Source: Cryobacterium sp. PH31-O1 (GTDB taxonomy: Bacteria > Actinomycetota > Actinomycetes > Actinomycetales > Microbacteriaceae). Taken from it: a stretch of 64,000 nucleotides of DNA. The translations under genes were made by a program, and so were the position numbers. Shown here piece by piece: positions 54,140 to 63,055 of this stretch; positions within the stretch are counted from its first letter, which is position 1, and each line of letters starts with the position of its first letter. Below the pieces are notes generated by a model. It did no database searches, was not told where the DNA came from, and was given only the letters and a program-made list of their open reading frames with translations. The DNA is taken from positions 372,001 to 436,000 of the forward strand of contig NZ_JASITB010000002.1 in assembly GCF_030063455.1 (NCBI RefSeq). Reading direction: 5' to 3'.

Positions 54140-54628
54140 ATGGAAGTAGCACGCACCGAGAACCCGTCCGAAGAACTCCCACCACCGCCGCTGCCACAGG
54201 GCACCCCGTTCAACCGGCGCGACCTCACGATCGGTCTCTTCAGCCTGGGCATCGGTCTCATCGTCGGTGTCGGCGGCACACTCACCGCAACGTCGCTCGG
54301 TGGCGGGACCGGTTCCTTCTTTCCGTCCCCCGCCATCGTCGCAGCCACCGAGTCGTGCGACGTTGTCGACAACGTGTGGATCACCGTAGGCGACGAGGGC
54401 CAAAGCCTCGCGATGCAGAGCGAAGGCGAAGAGTCGCCCGGCGCTGACTATGTCGACGTGCTCTGCGTTCTCGACCAGCTCGAGGTACCGGACAGCGTCA
54501 ACACGCGCATCGGCAGCACCCGCGCACTCGACGGGCGACAGACCGCGACTTGGGACGATTTCGACGCCTCCTGGGGCTACCACCCCGATAGCGGTCTCGA
54601 CATCGTCGTCGAACTCTCCCAGCAGTAG
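54140..54628 (+). CDS. Membrane-anchored extracytoplasmic protein (162 aa)
   Basis: A Pro-rich cytoplasmic N-terminus is followed by one transmembrane helix (LTIGLFSLGIGLIVGVGGTL near residue 30) and an acidic extracytoplasmic domain. That domain has two cysteines (ESCDVVDNVWITVGDEGQSL and YVDVLCVLDQLEVPD), which could form a disulfide. I recognise no family. It has a good spacing to the next gene (50 bp) and is probably co-transcribed with it. Confidence 0.72.
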   Translation: MEVARTENPSEELPPPPLPQGTPFNRRDLTIGLFSLGIGLIVGVGGTLTATSLGGGTGSFFPSPAIVAATESCDVVDNVWITVGDEGQSLAMQSEGEESPGADYVDVLCVLDQLEVPDSVNTRIGSTRALDGRQTATWDDFDASWGYHPDSGLDIVVELSQQ

Positions 54629-54678
54629 CCCTGTCGTTCAACTTCACGCACTCATAACAACAAACAGAGGATCACACC

Positions 54679-55755
54679 ATGCCCACGACCAACCACAACG
54701 CACCCCCGGTCGGAGTGCCGACAACGCAGCAGGAGCAGTTCCTTCAGCCAGCACCGCCAGCGATACCGGCCACAGACGCGCGAATGATCGGCCCCGCCGT
54801 CTCGCCGAAATCCTTTGTGGCCACCTGGCTGTTCGCCTGGCTCCTCGGCATCTTCGGCGTTGACCGCTTCTACCTCGGCAAGGTCGGCTCCGGCATCGCC
54901 AAACTGCTGACCTTCGGCGGCCTGGGAATCTGGTGGCTCGTCGACCTCATCCTCGTCCTCACCCAGGGCCGCGACAAGCAGGGGCTACGGCTTGCTGGGT
55001 ACGACCAGTACAAGAAAGTCGCCTGGATCGTGACGGGCGCGGTAACCGCGCTATCGATGATCATCTCCGGGGTCAACGCGAACAACGCACCGAGCGATAC
55101 CCCGGCAGCCGTGGCCCCAGTCGCCGATTCGGCCGCCGAACCAGCCGCGGAGGGACCCGCTGCAGAAGAGCCGGTCGTTGAAGCGGCGCCCGTCGACACC
55201 GTGCAGACCTGGGCCGACGACGCTTTCGGCACCTTCGAAGTCGTCACCCAGACCGGCGCCGGCGACAACCTCATCACGCTGCCGGCCGGCGCCACAGCCG
55301 GTATCGTCACCGCAACCCACGACGGCACGAGAAACTTCGCCATCTCCGTGCTCGACGCGAGCAACACATCCACTGGACAACTGCTCGTGAACACAATCGG
55401 CGCCTACAGCGGCACAACCCAGCACGGCTTCAACTCCTTCGGTGAAGACACGACCCTGCAAATCACGGCCGACGGAAACTGGAGCCTGATCATCGCACCC
55501 ATCTCTGCGGCACCCGTGCTCGTCGCATCCGGCGCCGGCGACGGCGTCTATCTTTTCGACGGCTCTGCCGGCAAGCTCACGGCCACCCACGATGGCTCAC
55601 GCAACTTCTCGATCATCGAGGAGACCGACGAGGCCTTCAGCACGGGGCTGCTCGTGAACGAAATCGGCGCGTACTCGGGAACCGTTCCGCTGAGCTCGGG
55701 CCCGTCTGCCATTGTCGTCAGCGCCGACGGCAGCTGGACGCTACTCGCCGAATAA
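54679..55755 (+). CDS. TM2-domain membrane protein with two extracytoplasmic repeats
   Basis: This 358-aa protein has AGAGGA before the ATG. A TM2 domain at about residues 38-85 shows [20 protein letters not shown] and [18 protein letters not shown] further helix near 115 and an Ala/Glu/Pro linker follow. Two related beta repeats of about 75 residues end the protein, each with an ATHDG(T/S)RNF motif and an (L)LVN-IGAYSGT motif (positions near 215 and 300). The repeats may bind a ligand outside the cell. Function unknown. Confidence 0.8.
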   Translation: MPTTNHNAPPVGVPTTQQEQFLQPAPPAIPATDARMIGPAVSPKSFVATWLFAWLLGIFGVDRFYLGKVGSGIAKLLTFGGLGIWWLVDLILVLTQGRDKQGLRLAGYDQYKKVAWIVTGAVTALSMIISGVNANNAPSDTPAAVAPVADSAAEPAAEGPAAEEPVVEAAPVDTVQTWADDAFGTFEVVTQTGAGDNLITLPAGATAGIVTATHDGTRNFAISVLDASNTSTGQLLVNTIGAYSGTTQHGFNSFGEDTTLQITADGNWSLIIAPISAAPVLVASGAGDGVYLFDGSAGKLTATHDGSRNFSIIEETDEAFSTGLLVNEIGAYSGTVPLSSGPSAIVVSADGSWTLLAE

Positions 55756-55910
55756 CACCCGGCCGGCCAAGGCGGGCCGGCCCTCCGCCAGAGGTGTCCC
55801 ACCGTTGAGTTACGGTCGCAAATCGAGACGCCGACAGACCGCTTGAAATCAGCGCCAAAACGGGCGCTGTGCGGCTCCACCTCGTTTGGTCCCGTCGCTC
55901 GTGCAGACTC

Positions 55911-56795
55911 TCAGGTCACGTGGGAATTGTCGACCGGTGTTTTTGCGCGGGGTTCTGGTCGAAATAACGGAATCTGTCCGGCAGCGGCCCGGGCTGTCCT
56001 TGCACCAATAGCTTCCGCGAACTGGTCTCCAAAGCTGGTGCGTTTGAGTACTCCTTTGGCCAAGATTGGCAAGGCGTTGTCCCCCTTATAGAGCTGATAC
56101 TCCGGGCGGCTCTCAACCCAATCGTAGGCATGGGGCGAGGAGAGAAAAGACATGAATGTCAGCTCGAACAGGCCAAGTCGTACCCAGTTGTCAATCCAGA
56201 CGGCGTACTCAGGACTTACCGCTGGCTCGCCGGAAGGTCGTTTGAGATCGATGATGTTTCGCTCGAGCACGTTCCAGGCAGATTCGGAAGTGCGAATCTC
56301 AACAATTGCAAGCATCTCAGAACCGCGAAGAAGGGACCTGAGAGTGTTCGCTTCGCGTCCGTCAAGTTGCTTTACTATTTCGACGAAGGCGGGGTGCGCC
56401 CGTTCGCTTATCCGCCCGTCCATTGCCGTAGCGATCAAATTCAAATACATGTCCTTCAAGCTCTGCTCTTCATGAGTGAAAGCTAGGCCCTGGATTGCTG
56501 GACCAGCCACAGAGGGCTTAGGGGAAATGAGGCTTTCTGGCGGGATTGTGCCAGTTAGATCGGCCAGTTCCTTTTCGAACTTGTTCTTCATGTAATCCGC
56601 AAAATGCAGAATGGCGAAATTAGCAGCAGCCAGCGGCAGGAGTACGGTGTGCACCGTCTGGGCAACGATTTTCAATGATTTTGCTGCGTATTGACCCGCC
56701 TCCTGCGCGTCAGGATTTTCTTTCGCGATCTGCATGATGTCAGTCGTCAGATTGACTATCGCCTTTGCGTTCTTTAGCGGCTGATCTTGGGTCAT
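55911..56795 (-). CDS. Abi-alpha (DUF4393) protein
   Basis: The protein has 294 residues from the ATG at 56795 (MTQDQPLKNAKAIVNL); an ATG at 56819 is also possible. The DUF4393 pattern is clear: ILHFADYMKNKFEKELADLT, IPPESLISPKPSVAGPAIQG, LKDMYLNLIATAMDGRI and HPAFVEIVKQLDGREANTLR. DUF4393 includes the abortive infection protein Abi-alpha, so this is a candidate phage-defence gene. It stands alone, with different codon use from the flanking genes. Confidence 0.85.
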   Translation of the reverse strand: MTQDQPLKNAKAIVNLTTDIMQIAKENPDAQEAGQYAAKSLKIVAQTVHTVLLPLAAANFAILHFADYMKNKFEKELADLTGTIPPESLISPKPSVAGPAIQGLAFTHEEQSLKDMYLNLIATAMDGRISERAHPAFVEIVKQLDGREANTLRSLLRGSEMLAIVEIRTSESAWNVLERNIIDLKRPSGEPAVSPEYAVWIDNWVRLGLFELTFMSFLSSPHAYDWVESRPEYQLYKGDNALPILAKGVLKRTSFGDQFAEAIGARTARAAAGQIPLFRPEPRAKTPVDNSHVT

Positions 56796-56842
56796 GAAAC
56801 ATGAGTCTATTGGTGACATCCGATGACCCTAAACAGCCTCGC

Positions 56843-57187
56843 CTATGGACGGAACGCCAGGATCTCTGCGAGCTGGGCATTATCGTCGGTGGGGTCGCTG
56901 AGGAGCAGTGGAATGAATCGGATTAGGGCGGCGAAGCCGCTGGCTTGGTCCGGGTACACGCCGAGCGACACCAGGTGAGTGCTCCCGTTCGAAGTGGTCA
57001 GCTCCACGCAGGGATAGTGCTCTTCCGGCGCGATTCCCTCGCGCACGGCGTCCGCGAAGGTGTTGCTGTCGAGTTGTTCTTCGATCGAGACGACCTGGTC
57101 GAGGTTGATCCAGACGTCGTCGGCGCCGATGATGGGACGGGTGCGGTCGTGTCCGTAGGTGGTGACGGCAAGTTTGAGAAAACGCAT
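56843..57187 (-). CDS. Small soluble protein of unknown function (114 aa)
   Basis: The protein begins MRFLKLAVTTYGHDRTRPII and contains DDVWINLDQVVSIEEQLDSN, with HYPCVELTTSNGSTHLVSLG near the middle. It has no membrane helix or known motif. A weak ribosome site (GGAAGGACCC) precedes the ATG. I do not recognise the family. It may belong to the conjugation-region cargo. Confidence 0.62.
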   Translation of the reverse strand: MRFLKLAVTTYGHDRTRPIIGADDVWINLDQVVSIEEQLDSNTFADAVREGIAPEEHYPCVELTTSNGSTHLVSLGVYPDQASGFAALIRFIPLLLSDPTDDNAQLAEILAFRP

Positions 57188-57273
57188 GAGGGTCCTTCCG
57201 CGATGGGTAGGCCTTGACGTTAAGGCGCGGAATCCGACGGCCGCCGCCGATCATGCCGGTCTGTGGATAACGT

Positions 57274-57334
57274 CGCGCGGTGGGGGTGTGTGAGGGGGAT
57301 GTTCCCCCTCACCGGGTGAGGCCACCACCGCGCG
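57274..57334. repeat. Nested inverted repeat, possible processing or transfer site
   Basis: Outer arms CGCGCGGTGG (57274-57283) and CCACCGCGCG (57325-57334) enclose GTGAGGGGGA (57290-57299) and TCCCCCTCAC (57303-57312), which form a 10-bp stem with a 3-nt loop. CTCACC-G-GGTGAG (57308-57320) is an alternative small palindrome. The IS3 element begins nine bases later. Confidence 0.6.
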
Positions 57335-57367
57335 GCGGAAGATGTCAACCTTTATGAGTCAGTTTCT

Positions 57368-58333
57368 TTAGCCGGTCATTGAGTTCGTTCCTTCCTTTTC
57401 GGGTTCGTTGATCCACGTCGTCGAAGGGAATGTTGGCGGCTGCGGGTGATGCCGGACGAAACGTTCCGGGTGGGCGGCATATGCCGTCGTGAGAACGCGG
57501 GCACGAGCGTACTGGATGGCGGGTGCGCGGCCGTGGTGAACGTTGAACGGGGTGTGCATTCCAATGCCCGAATGGCGATGTTCAGCGTTGTACCAGTCGT
57601 AGAATTCGGTGCAGAATGAGCGTGCCTCGGCGAGGCTGTAGAACCGGTCTGGGAACTCGGGCCGATACTTCAAAATCTTGAAATGCGACTCCGAAAATGG
57701 ATTGTCATTACTCGTATGCGGGCGGGAGTGCGACTTGGTCACGCCCAGGTCGGCAAGCAGAAACGCGACGGGTTTCGACGCCATCGAGGAGCCGTTATCG
57801 GAGTAGATCGTCAGCTGATCACGGCGGATGTTCTGCTTCTCGATCGTGTCGAGCAGGAGCCGCTCAGCCAGCTCGGCGGACTCCCGGGTCGCGACCATCC
57901 ACCCGACGACGTACCGCGAGTAAATGTCGATAATCGTATACAAGTGGAAGTACGACCATGTGGCCGGACCCTTGAGCTTCGAGATGTCCCACGACCAGGT
58001 CATGTTGGGTCCCGTCGCGATGAGTTCGGGCTTGATGCGTGCCGGGTGCTCGGCCTGAGCACGACGCTCCCCGGTCTCGCCGTGGGCGCGGAGCAGACGG
58101 TACATCGTCGCCACCGAGCAGAGGTAGGTGCCCTCGTCGAGGAGGATCGCCTGGATCTCCGCCGGCGCCTTATCCACGAACCGCTTGGACCGCAGCACCT
58201 CCAGAACAGCGGCGCACTCCAACTCGGTCAGCGCGCGCGGCTGCTTCGCCGGCTGGGGCCGGGGCCGCGGCGAAGACGGCGGCCGTGGTGACCGCGGGTG
58301 GTGCCGGTAGTGAGTGGCCCGTGATCTTCCCAC
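57368..58333 (-). CDS. IS3 transposase OrfB (integrase core)
   Basis: The ATG at 58333 gives 321 residues, but the frame is open further upstream into orfA, so the working product is probably an OrfAB fusion made by frameshift. It has an HTH_21-type N-terminus and an rve domain. The DDE residues are in MTWSWDISKLKGPATWSYF, LTIYSDNGSSMASKP and NDNPFSESHFKILKYRPE. The C-terminal YNAEHRHSGIGMHTPFNVHH is typical of the family. Confidence 0.9.
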   Translation of the reverse strand: MGRSRATHYRHHPRSPRPPSSPRPRPQPAKQPRALTELECAAVLEVLRSKRFVDKAPAEIQAILLDEGTYLCSVATMYRLLRAHGETGERRAQAEHPARIKPELIATGPNMTWSWDISKLKGPATWSYFHLYTIIDIYSRYVVGWMVATRESAELAERLLLDTIEKQNIRRDQLTIYSDNGSSMASKPVAFLLADLGVTKSHSRPHTSNDNPFSESHFKILKYRPEFPDRFYSLAEARSFCTEFYDWYNAEHRHSGIGMHTPFNVHHGRAPAIQYARARVLTTAYAAHPERFVRHHPQPPTFPSTTWINEPEKEGTNSMTG

Positions 58334-58392
58334 AGCCCGGCACGCGTCCCGCGTGCCGACGAGAGGGACGAGGTAGGTGATGGTGGCGTCGA

Positions 58393-58830
58393 TTATTTCT
58401 CGGTGTTCTTCTCGCTGCTGTTGGTCGAGAGTTGATCCAACAGAGCCGAGAGTTTTCCCTGGATAGCGATCACCTGCCTCGCCGTATCCAACTCGCCCGA
58501 CAGCCGCAGATTCTCCTTCCGCAGGCGAGCGGCGTCCTTTTCTGCCGCGCTGGCTGGTGGTGCGCCCGCTGGCCGAGCCAAGGCCTCCAGCACTCCTTTA
58601 TCGCGCTGATCACGCCACTTACCAACGAGCGAGGTGTACAGCTTTTCTCGGCGGAGCAAAGCGCCGCGGCCCTGCCGATCGAGGCTGTCGTACTCGGTCA
58701 GAATGTCGCGTTTGTACTTGGCGGTGTAGGTCCGCCGCCGAGCACGCTCGGGAACCTGAGGATCGGGAACATCTTCCATCCCTACAGCCTGCCCGATCGA
58801 GCTGAGCCCTGTCATTACTGCGTTCGTCAA
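58393..58830 (-). CDS. IS3 transposase OrfA (DNA-binding part)
   Basis: This 145-aa protein has an HTH region ([20 protein letters not shown], then [19 protein letters not shown]) and a C-terminal leucine-zipper-like helix ([20 protein letters not shown]). A GGGAAAA heptamer at 58453-58459, in the phase G-GGA-AAA, lies near its end. That is the form of a -1 slippery site and would join it to OrfB. It is the first gene of the IS3 element. Confidence 0.88.
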   Translation of the reverse strand: MTNAVMTGLSSIGQAVGMEDVPDPQVPERARRRTYTAKYKRDILTEYDSLDRQGRGALLRREKLYTSLVGKWRDQRDKGVLEALARPAGAPPASAAEKDAARLRKENLRLSGELDTARQVIAIQGKLSALLDQLSTNSSEKNTEK

Positions 58831-58923
58831 GGGGAACTCCTTCCCCGCCCTCTACGACACTATTCGGGACGATCCCGGTGCCTTATACAAGGTTGACAGA
58901 GAGGGCGGCGGTCTCACCCGCGG

Positions 58924-59586
58924 TTAGTGGTTGGTGTTGTCTAGGGCGGCGAGTGCGATTTCCAGTGCGCGGTCGTAGCTGATTCCTGCGGGTCGGATTG
59001 TACCGGGCACGAATCGCTGGGACTTGGGCAGTCGTAGCGTCCCTGAGTATCCGTCGGGCGCATCTTGCAGGGGCCCGTAGCCGGGGTGCAGGAGCAACCA
59101 CTGGCTGAAGGGCTGATCGGCGTCGTTGAGGACGGCGACCCGAAACTTAGCGGTCGGGTTCAGGCACCGGGCCCAGAAGCGGTCGGCTTGTCCTCGATCC
59201 GTGAGACGTTCACCCACTGGGCGGAGTGTCACCCCTTGGGACGGCAGGCGCTTCATGGTCGCGGCGTGCACGTAGGGACGGAGGCAGGAATCGTCGCGAG
59301 CGGGAATGTCGTTGAGGGCTGCTTGGGCGGCGCGTTCAGCTCGTCGTGCGGCGCGGTGCGCGACGGTGTCGTCTGGGTGAATTCGGGACCATTCGCTGGC
59401 CTCGATGACGCAGCAGATGAGGTTCCAGGCACAGCTGTAGAACCGGATCAGGGCATCTCGGTCTCGCTGAGTTCTAGGGCTGCCGGTGTTCGCGTATCGG
59501 GCAAAGAATGCGCTGGCCGCTTTGCGGTCGGCTGCTATGTCATCGCCGGTGCGTTCGGGACGGGTGGTGATGGGGAACTGGGGCAT
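58924..59586 (-). CDS. Protein of unknown function (220 aa)
   Basis: The protein begins MPQFPITTRPERTGDDIAAD and has a helical N-terminal half (AFFARYANTGSPRTQRDRDA and FYSCAWNLICCVIEASEWSR). The C-terminal half contains FRVAVLNDADQPFSQWLLLH. No membrane helix or known motif is seen. It is one of the genes of the conjugation-type region and has similar high GC. Function unknown. Confidence 0.6.
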   Translation of the reverse strand: MPQFPITTRPERTGDDIAADRKAASAFFARYANTGSPRTQRDRDALIRFYSCAWNLICCVIEASEWSRIHPDDTVAHRAARRAERAAQAALNDIPARDDSCLRPYVHAATMKRLPSQGVTLRPVGERLTDRGQADRFWARCLNPTAKFRVAVLNDADQPFSQWLLLHPGYGPLQDAPDGYSGTLRLPKSQRFVPGTIRPAGISYDRALEIALAALDNTNH

Positions 59587-60011
59587 GATTCTCTCCGCTC
59601 AACTGATTTTTTTCCCTGGCTGGCAAGAGAATCGATAGAGAGCGGGAGTGCCGAAGTGCCCGGCTGGTCGGGGGAAATAAGGGAGCCTGCGACCGCGCCC
59701 GAGCAGGTGGGCACGTAGGCACGGGAGCGAACTACGATGACCGGCCAGACAGACAAAAAAACAAAAAAGACATCCGCGCAGCGGTCCGAGGACCCGGAGG
59801 GTCTCCGCCGGTCCCCAAGGGGTTGCGTCTGGTGATAGGCGTCGTCTCCGGGGTGGGACCACCGCTTCGTGGCGTTGAGCACGCCGAGGTTTACGAGCTC
59901 CCGCGCCGAGCGGTGATCACCACGCTGGTCGCTCCCCGCCGCGCGCCCTTGGTCGCTTCTTTGCAAGATGCGTGGCCCTGCTGCCGCGGGCCTCGTCGAT
60001 CGGCCCGCGGG
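59587..60011. other. Intergenic region of about 425 bp
   Basis: Overlapping open frames exist on the minus strand (to 59966) and plus strand, but none has a ribosome site or a credible amino-acid pattern. It probably carries the promoter of the 220-aa gene. No gene recognised. Confidence 0.5.
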
Positions 60012-60254
60012 TTAGTGGCCGATTTTGGCGATGAGGTCGGGGCGGAAGCCGGCCCAGTGATTGTGGTCGTCTACGACGACAATGGGCGCGCTGCTGTAGC
60101 CAAGTTCGTCTTGCACGTAGGTGAGGGCGGCGGGTGTCTCGGTGAGGTCGACGACTGTGTAGCTGACGCCCTGCTTGTCGAGGGCGAGTTTGGTCATCCG
60201 GCAGGGCTGGCAGTTCGGTTTCGTGTAGACGATGACGCCGACTGTTTCGTTCAT
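60012..60254 (-). CDS. NrdH-like redoxin
   Basis: The protein has 80 residues from the ATG at 60254, with AAAGGAG upstream. It contains the CxxC active site in VIVYTKPNCQPCRMTKLALD and the NrdH-type VSYTVVDLTETPAAL and SAPIVVVDDHNHWAGFRPDL. It is a thioredoxin-reductase-dependent electron donor, in the chromosome usually for ribonucleotide reductase. Here no nrd genes are near, so it may serve disulfide chemistry of the mobile element or be cargo. Confidence 0.87.
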   Translation of the reverse strand: MNETVGVIVYTKPNCQPCRMTKLALDKQGVSYTVVDLTETPAALTYVQDELGYSSAPIVVVDDHNHWAGFRPDLIAKIGH

Positions 60255-60510
60255 CGCGGGGCTCCTTTCACTCACGCCTTGGGGGTGGTGCTGTTCGGTA
60301 GCGGAGGTTCGCTGTGCCCGGGAGGAAGCGACCATAAGTGCGGGACCGAGTGGTGGGGCCAGTGGGTGAGGAAATAAGTGACCGGAGGGAACGCCGAGCG
60401 CAGTTGTCCCACCGGTCGGCACACCGTGCGCACGTTGGTCAGCGCCAGCCCGGGCCAGCATGCTCCTCGAACGAACAGATACCTCCCCTGACGTGAGTGG
60501 GGCTGCGCGG

Positions 60511-61575
60511 TTAGCCAACGGTCATCGGATCAGCGGTGAACGCGACGTCCAGGTGCAGGTGATTGCACGTGTCGTCGAACTGGGTAAAGTGCACCACCGC
60601 CAGGCCGATGCCGGCCTCTCGCCGGCAGTCTGCCTGCCCGATCCGAGCACCGGCGGGCATGACCGGGTCGAGCAAGCCGATCAGGCGCAGGGACTGGCCG
60701 TCGGCGCCGGTGAGGCTGCGGCCGCCGAGGGAGTAGAAGTCGACGGCGCCTCCGCCGCCGTTGATCCAGTGCGAGGACCTTGTGCCGGCGCCCAGGAGTT
60801 GCCCGGTGCATTTGCGGTTGATGTCGCTGACACCGACCTGGTGAAACTGGTTGACGGCCAGAACCATCACCTGCAGGATGCGGGTGTCGATCCCGCAGTC
60901 CGGGACGGTCTGCCCGCTGGCGATCCACCGGATCTCCTTCACATGGTCGGGCACGAGTCCGCGCAACTGACCGTTATCGGCAGCGGCAACGAGCTGCTGG
61001 GCCAGCCCCACCGCATCCCCACCACCGACACCACAGGCGCCGGCGCTGCTGGCGGTCAGTGCGGTGACGACGTTGGTCGCCGGCGTGAAGAATGGTGCGT
61101 AGTGTTCCGGGTCGGCGTTGATCTGCACAGCGGATGCTGCCGCCGACGGCTTCATCGTCTCCCAACCGGTCAGCGCGGTCAGGCGTTGGAAGAACAGCCG
61201 GGCTGAGGTGGCGGGGTCCATACGCTCCGCGAGGGATCCCCAAGTAGCGCGTTGCTGGAAGAGGCCACGGCTGTCCGGGCCGATGCTGTCGCCGTGGTCG
61301 AGGTTGATCAGGCTGGACTCCCCCATCGCAGTCATCACCCCGACCGTTTGCGCCTGGGCGGTGAGGCCGAGCTGGACGCCGGCGTTGATGATGTCAGCGG
61401 CATTGGCGAGCTGGTCGCCGCTATACCCGGCCACCGGGTCGTGCCCGGCGGCATCCGCTCGGCTGACCGCCATTAGGCCGCAGGTGGTGCCGGTGCCGGA
61501 GGAGAGGGCGACGGTGCCGCCGACGGTCAGGAGCAGGCCGGTGAGGCTGGCGGCGAGCAGTTTGACCAGGCCCAT
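60511..61575 (-). CDS. Secreted muramidase-like protein of the conjugation region
   Basis: This 354-aa protein has an N-terminal signal peptide (LLAASLTGLLLTVGGTVALS). The segment ADIINAGVQLGLTAQAQTVG with AMGESSLINLDHGD and GPDSRGLFQQR has the look of a lytic-transglycosylase or phage-tail-like muramidase domain. The C-terminal half with HWINGGGGAVDFYSLGGRSL and a final HLHLDVAF resembles a peptidase-like fold. It lies four bp after the VirB4-like gene. Cell-wall hydrolases of this sort open the peptidoglycan for a conjugation channel. Confidence 0.77.
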   Translation of the reverse strand: MGLVKLLAASLTGLLLTVGGTVALSSGTGTTCGLMAVSRADAAGHDPVAGYSGDQLANAADIINAGVQLGLTAQAQTVGVMTAMGESSLINLDHGDSIGPDSRGLFQQRATWGSLAERMDPATSARLFFQRLTALTGWETMKPSAAASAVQINADPEHYAPFFTPATNVVTALTASSAGACGVGGGDAVGLAQQLVAAADNGQLRGLVPDHVKEIRWIASGQTVPDCGIDTRILQVMVLAVNQFHQVGVSDINRKCTGQLLGAGTRSSHWINGGGGAVDFYSLGGRSLTGADGQSLRLIGLLDPVMPAGARIGQADCRREAGIGLAVVHFTQFDDTCNHLHLDVAFTADPMTVG

Positions 61576-61579
61576 GATG

Positions 61580-63055
61580 TTAGAAGATGGTGCCGACGGA
61601 TAGGCCCTCGTCGGTGTTGGTCAGCTGCCGCTCCCACTCGGAGCGGATGTGCTCCACGTGCGCTTCCGGGTGCGACCCGAACTTGAAGATGTAATGCCCA
61701 TCGGCCAGCGTCTCGATCGTGCGGGCCGTCTCCGGCGCGAACCCAAAGGTTTGCTGGCACCAGAGGGCGTCCTCGGGGCGGGACTGCCGGTAGACGATGA
61801 CGGTTTGGGCTTCTTGGATGATGGCCATGCCGGGTGAGTCTTTGGGAATGTCGGTGCCTTTGTGCATGACGAACACGTTCGAGATGCCCAGGCCCCGGGA
61901 GAGCTTTTGGTTGGCTTTGATCAGCTGCGCCGACGGCCCACCGATCATGTGCCAACCTTCCTCGTAGACGACCGTGGTGGCGGAGGTGCGTTCGCTGCGC
62001 AGCCGGCCGAGCATCCACATGTTCCCGATCGCCATCACCACCGGCACCGCCGGACCATCGTCGGGCAGCTGCGAGATATCAAACGAGGTCAGCTTGCCGC
62101 TGAGGTCCACCGTGGAGGAGGTTTCGCCGTCGAGGAGGCCGGCGTATTCGTCGAGCAGCCCGTTAAGCGTCCACTTCACGGAGAGGCCGGCTTTGTGGAG
62201 GTCGTCGCGGGCTGTGGCCGACAAGGTGCGGTAGTCGTCATCGTCGACGACGAGGCCGAGGTTTGGCAGTACGTCGGCGAGCACCGGAGCTCGCCCGTGT
62301 GCTTGGCCGACGGTGCGGCGGAGGGCCGCGCGGAGGGCTTCTTCTTCCCATTCGCTGAGGGGCTGATCGCCGCGGGCGATGCGGGTGACGATGTTCAGCA
62401 GCCGTGTCTGGCCTTTGACGCCGGTGCCGCGGGCAATCATTGGGTCAAGCAGGTTCAGGGTGGTGCCGGTGCCGTCGGTGGTGAACCGGATCGGTTCAAA
62501 CCCGTAATGCCGCACCACGTTGGAGTACTCGCCCTCCCCGTTCTGATCCTTCTTGTCAAACACCACCCCACGCCGGCCCTGCAGCAGCAGCGGCCGCACG
62601 ACGTAATTGCATTTGGTGTGGGAACTTTTACCGGCGCCGACGTCGCCCATCACGATCACGTTCGGACTCGACACCTCGCGGGGCTCCGAGTTATACGCGG
62701 TCACGGGATCGTGGGAGATCGTCGTGCGCGACAGCACGTCCCGCCCGTTCACGACACCGCGGGTACCGGTCGGCGGGCCGATCAGCGCAGTGTTGAGAAT
62801 CTCAGCCTGCCGCGTCGTCGTGGGCGCACCGGCCAGCGCAGGCGCATAAAAACCGCGACGAGCGGCCGCAGCCTGGGTGCGCAGCGGCGTGCCCGGCAGC
62901 GCCCAGGGCACAATCTCCACCGCGCCCCGGCTACCGGCCGCGTCGGTCCCGCCAGCCTCTGCGGCTGGCACCTCGAGCGGTGGGGCGAAGCGGCGCAGCA
63001 CCGGCAGCGCCCACAATCTCGACCGGGATGAGTTGGTGTCGTTGGGTGTGGTCAT
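61580..63055 (-). CDS. VirB4/TraC-like conjugation ATPase
   Basis: The protein has 491 residues from the ATG at 63055, whose ATGA overlaps the upstream gene's stop. Walker A is VIVMGDVGAGKSSHTKCNYV near residue 140. The Walker B-like acidic motif is TTVVYEEGWHMIGGPSA near 370, and DALWCQQTFGFAPETA follows. The N-terminal part is Ala-rich. It fits the C-terminal motor domain of VirB4 proteins in actinobacterial elements. It probably energises the type IV secretion channel at the membrane. Confidence 0.8.
   Translation of the reverse strand: MTTPNDTNSSRSRLWALPVLRRFAPPLEVPAAEAGGTDAAGSRGAVEIVPWALPGTPLRTQAAAARRGFYAPALAGAPTTTRQAEILNTALIGPPTGTRGVVNGRDVLSRTTISHDPVTAYNSEPREVSSPNVIVMGDVGAGKSSHTKCNYVVRPLLLQGRRGVVFDKKDQNGEGEYSNVVRHYGFEPIRFTTDGTGTTLNLLDPMIARGTGVKGQTRLLNIVTRIARGDQPLSEWEEEALRAALRRTVGQAHGRAPVLADVLPNLGLVVDDDDYRTLSATARDDLHKAGLSVKWTLNGLLDEYAGLLDGETSSTVDLSGKLTSFDISQLPDDGPAVPVVMAIGNMWMLGRLRSERTSATTVVYEEGWHMIGGPSAQLIKANQKLSRGLGISNVFVMHKGTDIPKDSPGMAIIQEAQTVIVYRQSRPEDALWCQQTFGFAPETARTIETLADGHYIFKFGSHPEAHVEHIRSEWERQLTNTDEGLSVGTIF

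Larger units (their letters stand above)
57343..58898. mobile_element. Complete IS3-family insertion sequence
   Basis: The 1556-bp element has terminal inverted repeats TGTCAACCTT at 57343 and AAGGTTGACA ending at 58898. It holds the usual two overlapping-phase genes on the minus strand. A target duplication is not obvious. Both genes are intact, so the element may be active. Confidence 0.85.

Noticed and set aside
57310..57342. Target-site duplication of the IS3 element
   Set aside because: The bases next to the two ends do not match over 3 or 4 positions clearly enough to call a duplication.
59535..59966. Minus-strand frame of 143 codons beside the 220-aa gene
   Set aside because: It overlaps the real 220-aa gene in another phase, and its sequence has no protein-like pattern.
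61862..63031. Plus-strand frame of 389 codons opposite the VirB4-like gene
   Set aside because: A shadow frame rich in His, Arg and Gly; the opposite strand carries Walker motifs and a stop/start overlap.
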